From an uncultured Candidatus Nemicrothrix sp. (GTDB lineage Bacteria; Actinomycetota; Acidimicrobiia; Acidimicrobiales; Acidimicrobilacustridaceae): DNA of 64,000 bases. The notes beneath the pieces were generated by a model that was given only the letters and a program-made list of their open reading frames with translations, was not told where the DNA came from and did not search any database. Both the position numbers and the translations under genes were made by a program. The DNA is taken from the NCBI GenBank assembly GCA_903867185.1, contig CAIPQK010000171.1:21428-85427 (forward strand), in the 5' to 3' direction. Positions 9,001 to 17,249 of this stretch are shown here, in pieces; position 1 is the stretch's first letter, and the number at the start of each line of letters is the position of its first letter.

Positions 9001-9863
9001 CGAGACCTACGAGTCTGCACCCACGCGCCGCTCGCCATCATGGCGATGAGAACAAACACCGCAGCAATAGCGAACCACCGACCGGTGGTTGAGTCATCCG
9101 CACGTGATGACGCAAGTGCAATACCTTCCACGGCGACCGGTTCAAGCGTTGTCGTCGCCATCGAAACGACATCGGGTGAACCGGAAGTTGGTTCAGGAGC
9201 AACATCGATCGTTGTCGAAGAGCTCAACGACGATGCGTTTCCACTCGCTACTACTGGCTGTTCGACAACAACTGGGGCGTTGGGAGCGAGCGCTGGAACA
9301 AGCGCCGGAAAGAGTGACTGTGATGGCGCGATCCGCGGCGGCGGATCCTGCGCAGAACCTTTTCCTCCACGGACGTAACGCCAGCCCTCGATGTCACCAT
9401 CGGAAAGTCGTCGCGTGAATGGGTTGATATTGCCGTAGGCCCAACTTCCTGATGGAGCGCTGAAATATCCCCAATAGTCAAAGCCGCCGGCATTGTGGTC
9501 GCCGCATCCAGTTGCGGGCATCCCATCAATCGCACAGAGCAAACCACTCGACCCATAACGAGCAGAACCAGTTCCGAGTTCTGCACTGCGTCGGGCCAAT
9601 AACTGCGAACCCGTGGTCCCCGTCGGGACAACAAGGCAGGTCGCCGAAGATCCACCGCCGAAATCGACAGCATCAACAACAATCACGACACGGATTTCTC
9701 CGTCCGGAACTGGACCAGAGCACGACGAAGCCTCGGCGCGCCCGCTCGTCGTCACAATCACACCCGTGAGTGCGATCGCAGCCACACAACACACAGCCAT
9801 CGCTCGACACGAGCGTGACAATCGTGCACGCAGCATTGCGGAGGAGGTACGGCTGATGCTCAC
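8997..9863 (-). CDS. Secreted, C-terminally membrane-anchored protein with SCO2322/DUF4430 (transcobalamin-beta-like) domain
   Basis: Sec-like signal peptide, IRVVIVVDAVDFGGGSSATCLVVPTGTTGSQLLARR...GLLCAIDGMPATGC...FDYWGYFSAPSGSWAYGNINPFTRRLSDGDIEGWRYV, low-complexity spacer, C-terminal TM then RRSR; GTG start. Confidence 0.72.
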   Translation of the reverse strand: MSISRTSSAMLRARLSRSCRAMAVCCVAAIALTGVIVTTSGRAEASSCSGPVPDGEIRVVIVVDAVDFGGGSSATCLVVPTGTTGSQLLARRSAELGTGSARYGSSGLLCAIDGMPATGCGDHNAGGFDYWGYFSAPSGSWAYGNINPFTRRLSDGDIEGWRYVRGGKGSAQDPPPRIAPSQSLFPALVPALAPNAPVVVEQPVVASGNASSLSSSTTIDVAPEPTSGSPDVVSMATTTLEPVAVEGIALASSRADDSTTGRWFAIAAVFVLIAMMASGAWVQTRRSR

Positions 9864-10029
9864 GGGGTGCGGTTACTCGGTTCTTTTCTGGTCTGATTTC
9901 AGGTCTTCCACAGGCGCCTACGTGTACCGGTCTATGGGTGCGAGACCCGACCGGACCACGGACCAAGGCCGCCGACCGAACCGAGCCCCACCTCCCGTAA
10001 TCCGACGACGGTCTGTGATGGAGCAATCC

Positions 10030-10160
10030 CCTCGAAGCAGGCAGTCCGGCTCGTGGCCGCCCGGAGAATCTCCCCAGAGGCCACCTACGGTTGCGGGTCA
10101 GCGCCGGAATCAGACCGGCTTCCCCTGCTGCGGTGGGTCAAGTTGTGGTGACACCCCACC
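10030..10160 (-). promoter_or_regulatory. Cobalamin (adenosylcobalamin) riboswitch in the 5' leader of the ECF operon
   Basis: Minus strand reads CAGCAGGGGAAGCCGGTCTGATTCCGGCGCTGACCCGCAACCGTAGGTGGCC...GGCCACGAGCCGGACTGCCTGCTTCGAGG, matching the GGGAA-CCGGT-AATCCGG-GCTGACCCGCAACCGT core and GAGCCGGANTGCC B12 box of actinobacterial cobalamin riboswitches; boundaries approximate. Confidence 0.9.
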
Positions 10161-10242
10161 ACATGGGGTGGTCCCCGTCAATCACCGAAAGCGATACTCG
10201 TCCGACCGGCGGTTTCGCGCCCCCGAGTCCTATCCTCAACTC

Positions 10243-11160
10243 ATGACCTCCGAGCCAAATCTGCCTCCGGGGCTGACCGCTATCGCTGAAGCGATCGGTT
10301 CGGCACTCGGCGATGTCCGTTTGCGACTGGGTCGAGAACTTCGCACGCTGATCTCCGGAGACAACCCTCCAGTTCGAGATCTCACCAAACCCCTCGAGGG
10401 CGACCCTGGCCTTTTCGGACCCGACAGTGTCACTTGGCGAGTCCATTCCGACGGGTCGATGCTCATCGGCGGATTGCGCGCCCTTCTCGTGCAGTTGATG
10501 CACCCGCTCGCTATGGCCGGTGTCGCCGAACATTCCGATTACCGACGCCATCCCCTCGATCGCCTCAGCGCAACAAGCCAATTTGTTGCCGCCACCACAT
10601 TCGGCACTACCGAACAAGCCACTGCAGCATTCGAAATGGTGACTCGAGTGCATCAACGAGTCGTCGGCCTCGCACCTGATGGTCGCGAGTACTCCGCCAA
10701 TGACCCGCATCTTCTTTCATGGGTCCACCATGCAGAAGTCGATTCATTCCTCCGCGCGTACCAACGCTACGGAGCAACAACCCTGACTGCCGCTGAAGCC
10801 GACCGCTACGTCGATGAAATGGCAATCATTAATGACCGACTCGGGGGCAACGAGTCAGCACATTCGGTCGCCGAACTCGACCAATGGATGCAAAAGATTC
10901 GTCCGGAACTCGAGGCCGGCCAGCAGGCTCGCGACGCTGCTCGTTGGCTCATGCTCGCTCCCCTTCCGCTTGCGGCCCGCACCGCATATGGCGTGATTGC
11001 GCCGGCTGCCGTGGGCATGCTCCCCACGTGGATGCGCGAAGACCTCAAGCTGCCATTGGTCCCGGCGCTTGATCCTCTGATCGTTCAACCAGCAGCACGG
11101 GCGCTGATCCGAACTCTTACATGGGCTATCGAAGGTGTTATCGAGGCCGACGCGGCCTGA
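10243..11160 (+). CDS. Oxygenase MpaB family protein (DUF2236)
   Basis: DSVTWRVHSDGSMLIGGLRALLVQLMHPLAMAGVAEHSDYRRHPLDRLSATSQFV; ATG 10243. Confidence 0.82.
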   Translation: MTSEPNLPPGLTAIAEAIGSALGDVRLRLGRELRTLISGDNPPVRDLTKPLEGDPGLFGPDSVTWRVHSDGSMLIGGLRALLVQLMHPLAMAGVAEHSDYRRHPLDRLSATSQFVAATTFGTTEQATAAFEMVTRVHQRVVGLAPDGREYSANDPHLLSWVHHAEVDSFLRAYQRYGATTLTAAEADRYVDEMAIINDRLGGNESAHSVAELDQWMQKIRPELEAGQQARDAARWLMLAPLPLAARTAYGVIAPAAVGMLPTWMREDLKLPLVPALDPLIVQPAARALIRTLTWAIEGVIEADAA

Positions 11161-11175
11161 CGCCAACCTCGTTTT

Positions 11176-11946
11176 CTAGATGCCGTAGCCGCCATCGATA
11201 TCGAGCATCTGGCCTGTAATGAAATCGGCTCGGTCGGACGCGAGAAAACAGACAGCCTCGGCGATATCGACAGCATCACCGAACTTCCGCAAAGGAATGT
11301 TCCGCATTGTCACTTCAAGCGCAGCGTCATCAAGATCACCCGATGCCATAAGCCGCGCTGCCATTCCGTCAGTGAGCATTCCTGGCCCAACGCAATTCGC
11401 GCGAACACCGAATCGTCCTTCTTCAGCAGCGAGCGCCCGGACCACGGCTTCAACTGCGCCCTTTGTCCCAGATGACAGGCCATCGCGAACTGGGTAGCGA
11501 CGAGTCGCTGCAGTCGTTACCGCAACAATGCTGCCTCCCGCTTTTCGCAACTCCTCAAGCGCTGGCTGCACAACATTGAAAAAGGCAATCGCTTCGCCTT
11601 CGATCTGAGCTCGATACGCCGAAGGTTCAACACGACTCAGGTGCATCTGCGTGACATGCGGACCTGCCGCATGCACAAGCGTGTGAATGCCTCCAAACTC
11701 TGCGACCGCGACGTCACTCACGGATGCAGCGACCGACTCGTCGACAAGATCAGCGGGCATCGCCACAACTCGAACATCAAGCGATGAAAGTTCAGCAATG
11801 ATCGCATCGGCTGCATCGCGATTTGCTCGATAGGTAAAAAGCACATCACTGCCGCGTTCGACCAACATGCGCACGATCGCCGCGCCAATACCACCGCTGC
11901 CACCTGTCACCACTGCTGTCCCGCTTCGGCCTGCAAAATCTTCCAC
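11176..11946 (-). CDS. SDR family oxidoreductase
   Basis: TAVVTGGSGGIGAAIV, S...K region, FITGQMLDIDGGYGI C-terminus; GTG start at 11946. Confidence 0.88.
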   Translation of the reverse strand: MEDFAGRSGTAVVTGGSGGIGAAIVRMLVERGSDVLFTYRANRDAADAIIAELSSLDVRVVAMPADLVDESVAASVSDVAVAEFGGIHTLVHAAGPHVTQMHLSRVEPSAYRAQIEGEAIAFFNVVQPALEELRKAGGSIVAVTTAATRRYPVRDGLSSGTKGAVEAVVRALAAEEGRFGVRANCVGPGMLTDGMAARLMASGDLDDAALEVTMRNIPLRKFGDAVDIAEAVCFLASDRADFITGQMLDIDGGYGI

Positions 11947-12129
11947 GTGTGCTCCCCAATCGAGACCTGCCGGGTAACGGTACCTTCCTCCAACACTCAG
12001 ACCGGCCGCTTCTCCGCGACAAGAGTTGCCGGGCTCAAATTGCGCTGAACTCGCCCGATCAAATGCCATCTGCACAACGAGACCCCATCCGCCCTCGCGA
12101 CCAAAGATCGCCGCCGTAGTATCCACGTC

Positions 12130-13962
12130 GTGACGGGATCGCTATCAGCCACCACTACAGCTGATGAACCGTCGATGATTGTCATTGATGACGACCCGCA
12201 GCCGCCTGTCGACCGCCGTTTGGTCTATGCCGTTGTTGCATTGCTCGCGATCATCATCGGGTGGCTCCTTTTTCGCCTCCTGACCTCTGACTGGTTACCC
12301 ATCGGCGACTACCGAACGCTCCAATTGCGCGTTGCTGATGTGGGCGGCTCGGAGACGCCGATTATCGGCGTGTACTCGCGCTATCAGTGGAACCATCCCG
12401 GACCATTGTTGTTCTGGGCGCTTGCGCTCCCGTATCGACTCTCGGGGTCTTCGCCAATCGGATTGCTCATTGGTGCACTCATCATCAACCTTGGCGTTAT
12501 CGCTTTGACACTTTGGATAGCAGCGCGCGCTGGAACACGGGCCTTCGTTCTTGTCGGATTTTTCATCACGTTGCTCTGTCTGGGAATGAATCCAGCAGGT
12601 CTTGCCGATCCTTGGAACCCAACGTTCGTCATTCTTTCGGTATTCGCAGCTGCAGTTGCATGTTGGCGAGTCGTATTCGGCGACCGAGTTGGCGCCATTG
12701 CGCTCGTGTTCGTCGGATCATTTGCCATCCAGTGTCATATCGGGAGCGCGCTTCCCATCGCGGTACTCGTAGTCATCGGCGCAGTGGCGCTTGTGAGCCG
12801 ATCGATCCGCGGCAACAACCTCCACCACAACCGCCGCACTGCCCTTATGGCGCTTGCGGTTGCGGTGGTTTGCTGGATCCCACCAGTTATTGAGCAGCTC
12901 ACACATTCGCCTGGGAATCTTCGGTTGATCTATCAATTCCTCCGCAACCCTCCCCTCGCAACGACTGGCATCGCTACTGCGATCCGCATCACCTTTCGAT
13001 TCCTTTCGATTCCCGGAAACTGGGTGCGAGGAGCAGAACCATCATTTGCTACTTCGGCGATCAATACATCGGGTTGGGCTATTCCATGGGCTCTTTTTGC
13101 CCTCTGCGTCGCATCGTGGTGGGCGTGGCGCCGACGTTGGCGAAGTGAGCTTGCCCTCTGCGGAGTCGCTGGTGCCCTTGTCGTCACCGGAACGATTGCA
13201 GCGTCTCGAATCGTTGGCGCACCAGCGCCCTATCTGCTGCGCTGGATGTGGGCCATCGCCGCATTCGCATGGCTTGCAGTTGCAGCCGTTGCACTTCGCC
13301 AGATTGCACTCACAACGATTGGCCGCCGTTACGCATCCAACCTTGTTGTCGTAGCCACAATTCTCGTGCTGCTCGCCACACTCGTGCGCGGAGTCAACCT
13401 CACGCCGCTTCGACTCTCAAATAGTTGGACAAAAGCGATCGCTGCCCTCACTCCGCCCACTCTTGCCGCAATCAAAAGCGTTCCCGGTCCGATCTATCTT
13501 GCCGACGGTTACGGCCTCGATGGTTCCGCAGGACTCGACCTCCTCGCTCGCGCTGAAGAAGCCGGGATTGAAGTTCGTCGCGGTCCCAGTTGGGCCTACA
13601 TCTATGGCGACAAGCGAACAATTGAACGATCCGATGCCGCCACAGAACTGCTTTTTCTCACCGGATCAACGCGCCTGATGTTTGAAGCTGACCCCTACTA
13701 CCGAGAAATTTTCACTTATGACCCGTTGACACCTGATCAACGAGCCGAATTCGATGCGATTGTTATCAGCCACACAGGAATCTTCGACCAGTCCTTCAAA
13801 TCGCCGGCCGACGAAGCTCTTGCCCGCGAAGAGATTCTTCGGCAGTGGGTCACCACTGAACTGTCGAGCTCAACGCAATCGCAGGACTTCAAGCACTACA
13901 TGAAACTGCTTCTCGACGGCGAGGTCGTTTCCGTCTTCATCTCAAACGGTCCTCCTCGCTGA
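12130..13962 (+). CDS. Multi-TM membrane protein, putative GT-C-like glycosyltransferase
   Basis: About 10 hydrophobic segments in the N-terminal two thirds, soluble C-terminal domain. Confidence 0.55.
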   Translation: MTGSLSATTTADEPSMIVIDDDPQPPVDRRLVYAVVALLAIIIGWLLFRLLTSDWLPIGDYRTLQLRVADVGGSETPIIGVYSRYQWNHPGPLLFWALALPYRLSGSSPIGLLIGALIINLGVIALTLWIAARAGTRAFVLVGFFITLLCLGMNPAGLADPWNPTFVILSVFAAAVACWRVVFGDRVGAIALVFVGSFAIQCHIGSALPIAVLVVIGAVALVSRSIRGNNLHHNRRTALMALAVAVVCWIPPVIEQLTHSPGNLRLIYQFLRNPPLATTGIATAIRITFRFLSIPGNWVRGAEPSFATSAINTSGWAIPWALFALCVASWWAWRRRWRSELALCGVAGALVVTGTIAASRIVGAPAPYLLRWMWAIAAFAWLAVAAVALRQIALTTIGRRYASNLVVVATILVLLATLVRGVNLTPLRLSNSWTKAIAALTPPTLAAIKSVPGPIYLADGYGLDGSAGLDLLARAEEAGIEVRRGPSWAYIYGDKRTIERSDAATELLFLTGSTRLMFEADPYYREIFTYDPLTPDQRAEFDAIVISHTGIFDQSFKSPADEALAREEILRQWVTTELSSSTQSQDFKHYMKLLLDGEVVSVFISNGPPR

Positions 13963-14021
13963 ACCAGCGTCGTTCCTTGCTCCGAAGTCGACGCCACTCT
14001 CGGAAGTAGCATCAACACGTC

Positions 14022-15314
14022 GTGACTGCTGCTCCCAACCCCGCTTCTGCAACAGGCCCAGCCAAGAATCTGCGACCCCGCGCGCGGCTCGCCGTTACTG
14101 CCGGTCGTGTTGTTGCTTGGGCCTCGCGCAACGTCCGATTCGGGACTGGTTCCGTGATCGGCGGACGCGTGTCATTACTTATTGACCCGAACCTTCTGTC
14201 GGAACTGACTGCATCTCGAGATGTCGTCATCGTGAGTGCAACCAACGGAAAGACAACAACCACAAAACTTCTTTCGAGCGCACTCGGAACCAGCCGACCA
14301 GTTGTGTCCAATTGGCTGGGCGCGAATATGACTCCAGGAATCGTCGCTGCTCTGGCCGCCGCCAACGCAACTGATACCGCGGTTCTTGAAGTCGATGAAC
14401 GTTGGGTCGATTCGGTGCTGCGTGCCACCAACGCAAACACAGTGGTGCTACTCAACCTCAGTCGTGATCAACTAGACCGAACACAAGAGGTACGAAAACT
14501 CGCAGAGCAGTGGCGTATTGCACTTCAAACAACTCCACCTCGTACCGTCGTCGCTAACGCCGATGATCCACTCGTGACGTGGGCGGCACTCGCCGCTCCA
14601 AACGTTGTGTGGGTTGGCACTGGTCAAGAATGGACTGCCGACGCCGCCGGTTGTCCCGCTTGCTCAGGTCGCATCGATTTCACCGACACGGGTTGGGCCT
14701 GCTCCGGCTGCGACCTTCGGCGCCCTTCGGTCGACGTGGTGCTCACCAACGGCGTCATTGCTATGAATGGCAGAACGATGAGCGGAGAACTCGCGCTTCC
14801 TGGTCGCGTCAACCGTGTCAACGCTGCGTTCGCACTCGCCGCCGCGTCGGCGATGGGGACTGACCTCGACCAAGCATTCGATGGACTCGACGATGTTCGC
14901 GAAATTGCAGGTCGATATCGGGTGGCCCAACTTGGCGACACGCGCATCCGGCTCCTCTTGGCCAAAAATCCCGCGGGCTGGCACGAGGCGCTCGAACTCC
15001 TTGAAGGGCCATCGACACCTCTCATCATTGCCATCAATGCTCGAATCGCCGACGGTCATGACCCCTCGTGGCTATGGGATGTTGCCTACGAGCGCATTGG
15101 TCAACGCTTTGTCGTCGCTATCGGCGAACGACGGCACGATCTGGCTGTTCGATTCCGTTACGGCAACATCAATCACATTGTCGCCGACGATCTTGAATCA
15201 GCCATTGAATTAGTGCGTCAGTCGCCCGCCTACGACCCAACGATGCCAATCGATGTTGCATCGAACTACACCGCTTTCCAAGATCACCTTGAGCATGTAG
15301 GCGGTGTGCTGTGA
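14022..15314 (+). CDS. murT: Lipid II isoglutaminyl synthase, MurT subunit
   Basis: Mur ligase P-loop VSATNGKTTTTKLL, Cys4 zinc ribbon CPAC...CSGC, C-terminal DUF1727-like part; overlaps gatD. Confidence 0.93.
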   Translation: MTAAPNPASATGPAKNLRPRARLAVTAGRVVAWASRNVRFGTGSVIGGRVSLLIDPNLLSELTASRDVVIVSATNGKTTTTKLLSSALGTSRPVVSNWLGANMTPGIVAALAAANATDTAVLEVDERWVDSVLRATNANTVVLLNLSRDQLDRTQEVRKLAEQWRIALQTTPPRTVVANADDPLVTWAALAAPNVVWVGTGQEWTADAAGCPACSGRIDFTDTGWACSGCDLRRPSVDVVLTNGVIAMNGRTMSGELALPGRVNRVNAAFALAAASAMGTDLDQAFDGLDDVREIAGRYRVAQLGDTRIRLLLAKNPAGWHEALELLEGPSTPLIIAINARIADGHDPSWLWDVAYERIGQRFVVAIGERRHDLAVRFRYGNINHIVADDLESAIELVRQSPAYDPTMPIDVASNYTAFQDHLEHVGGVL

Positions 15315-16117
15315 CATCACCACTCACGTCTCGACCGATCGATTCAGCGGTGCGGATTGTTTCGCTCTACCCCGACCTTCTCGGCACATACGGCGACGGA
15401 GGAAACGCTCTCGTGTTGTCTCGTCGCCTCGAATGGCGCGGAATTCCAGTCGAACACATCACGGTCGACGCGGGAGAACCAGTCCCCGATTCTGCCGATT
15501 TGTACCTTGTTGGCGGTGGCGAAGATGGGCCGCAGGTTCAAGCGACTCGAGAGCTTGAACAAAGCCAAGGCCTGCATCGTGCAGTGGGTAACGGTGCCGT
15601 CGTTCTTGCCATCTGCGCTGGGATGCAGATCCTCGGGCACAGGTTCCCTGATGCCAAGGGAACGAGTCGCCCCGGGCTGGGGCTCCTCGATTGCGAAACC
15701 ATTCGCGTCGACCGACCTCGGGCCGTTGGTGAACTGCTGACAGCGAGCGCTCAACTCACGACACCCGAAGGGATCATCGAACTCGGTCAACTCACCGGAT
15801 TCGAAAATCACGCTGGTCGAACAATTCCCGGCAGTCGTTCTCAAACACTTGCTTCGGTTGACGTCGGAGAAGGTAACGGCGATGGAACCGAGGGTGTCGT
15901 AACCGGAAAAATCGTAGGCACCTATCTGCACGGCCCGGCGCTGGCTCGTAACCCGTTACTCGCCGACGCACTTCTGGGTTGGATCGTCGGTGCTTCAGCG
16001 ATGACTCCACTTGATGACGTTGACGTTGCGTCATTGCGTACCGAACGGATTCACGCTGCTCGCCATCACGAACTCGCACCTCGGCGGTCTTGGCGCGACA
16101 TCCTGCGACGATCATGA
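15311..16117 (+). CDS. gatD: Lipid II isoglutaminyl synthase, GatD glutaminase subunit
   Basis: YPDLLGTYGDGGNALVL, LAICAGMQILG (nucleophile Cys), GTYLHGPALARNPLLAD (catalytic His). Confidence 0.94.
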   Translation: MTSPLTSRPIDSAVRIVSLYPDLLGTYGDGGNALVLSRRLEWRGIPVEHITVDAGEPVPDSADLYLVGGGEDGPQVQATRELEQSQGLHRAVGNGAVVLAICAGMQILGHRFPDAKGTSRPGLGLLDCETIRVDRPRAVGELLTASAQLTTPEGIIELGQLTGFENHAGRTIPGSRSQTLASVDVGEGNGDGTEGVVTGKIVGTYLHGPALARNPLLADALLGWIVGASAMTPLDDVDVASLRTERIHAARHHELAPRRSWRDILRRS

Positions 16118-16611
16118 CCTCCGAACTCAACCGATCACGCCACACGGTAGGTTCCATCGCTCAAATTGTGCTGATCACGCTCACACTCGCATTCTTGGTG
16201 CTCGGCGATGTTCTTGCGTTCAACCAAATAGCGACACAATCTGCGACTGATGCCATCGTGCAGTTGATCGTGTTTTCAATCGGCGGCGCAGGCTTCGTTG
16301 AGTTCATTCGACAAGCAGTTTTCGGCAGCACGATGAGGGAACGTCTTTTCGCTCTTGTCCCTGGCGCAGTGAGCGCCGCAGCGCTGATCGGATGGAAGCT
16401 GCAGTTCCCCGTTAGTTGGTCAATCATGGTCACCGCGATCGCAGCAACGGCCCTTGCCCGCGTGGTCGTGCGGAAACTCTGGCGCCCCTCGACCGAAAAG
16501 GATGGAGACACCGCGCAATTTCTTGGCCTGCTCTGCCTCGCCCAAACGATCGTGTTTGTCTACGTAGCGGTGCTCGCTGCCGCCGATGCCAGCTCCAACC
16601 TGTTCGGATAA
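16114..16611 (+). CDS. Small multi-TM membrane protein
   Basis: Open frame overlapping gatD stop; four predicted hydrophobic segments. Confidence 0.55.
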   Translation: MTSELNRSRHTVGSIAQIVLITLTLAFLVLGDVLAFNQIATQSATDAIVQLIVFSIGGAGFVEFIRQAVFGSTMRERLFALVPGAVSAAALIGWKLQFPVSWSIMVTAIAATALARVVVRKLWRPSTEKDGDTAQFLGLLCLAQTIVFVYVAVLAAADASSNLFG

Positions 16612-16690
16612 TCCACGACGCAGAGAACTCAGGCCGTTGAATCTGCGCCCGAACAAGCACAGCCCATCGCCGAAACCGTAATGTGTCCGC

Positions 16691-17173
16691 ATGACAATCA
16701 ACGTTGGAGACACAATCCCCGCCATCGATCTGTTCATCATGGGCGCGGCCGGACCCGAAAAGGTCAACACCGCCGATGTGCTCGGATCAGGCAAAGTCGT
16801 ACTCTTCGCTGTTCCCGGAGCATTTACGCCGGGCTGCTCGAAAGTTCATCTTCCTGGTTTCGTCCAGCAAGCGAATGAACTCACCGGCAAAGGCGTCGAT
16901 CGCATCGCTTGCATCTCCGTCAATGACGCGTTCGTCATGGGCGCTTGGGGTGACGACCAGCAGGTCGGCGAATCGATCACAATGCTGGCCGACGGCAATG
17001 GCGAATTCACCCAGGCCATGGGCTTAGTCATGGACGGAACCGGTTTTGGTCTTGGCGTACGATCAAAGCGCTATGCCGCCATCATCGAAAACGGCGTTGT
17101 CACCAATCTCGATGTCGATGAAAACGGTGGCGTCGAAGTCAGTTCGTGCTCAGCGGTGATCGGGCGACTGTAA
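16691..17173 (+). CDS. Peroxiredoxin, Prx5 family
   Basis: PGAFTPGCSKVHLPGFVQQANELTGKGVDRIACISVNDAFVMGAWG. Confidence 0.9.
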   Translation: MTINVGDTIPAIDLFIMGAAGPEKVNTADVLGSGKVVLFAVPGAFTPGCSKVHLPGFVQQANELTGKGVDRIACISVNDAFVMGAWGDDQQVGESITMLADGNGEFTQAMGLVMDGTGFGLGVRSKRYAAIIENGVVTNLDVDENGGVEVSSCSAVIGRL

Positions 17174-17207
17174 GACCGCTTACGTCGCTGACTGAAACAT
17201 TCTCTGC

Positions 17208-17238
17208 AATCGGGTCTGGGACACACCCAGACCCGATT
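17208..17238. terminator. Bidirectional hairpin terminator between convergent genes
   Basis: Perfect 13-bp inverted repeat AATCGGGTCTGGG-ACACA-CCCAGACCCGATT between stops at 17173 (+) and 17250 (-). Confidence 0.75.
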
Positions 17239-17249
17239 TGCGTTCAAGT

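Noticed and set aside
9613-10242. N-terminal extension of the MpaB-family ORF
   Set aside because: It would cover the riboswitch and the antisense of the secreted protein gene; homology begins after ATG 10243
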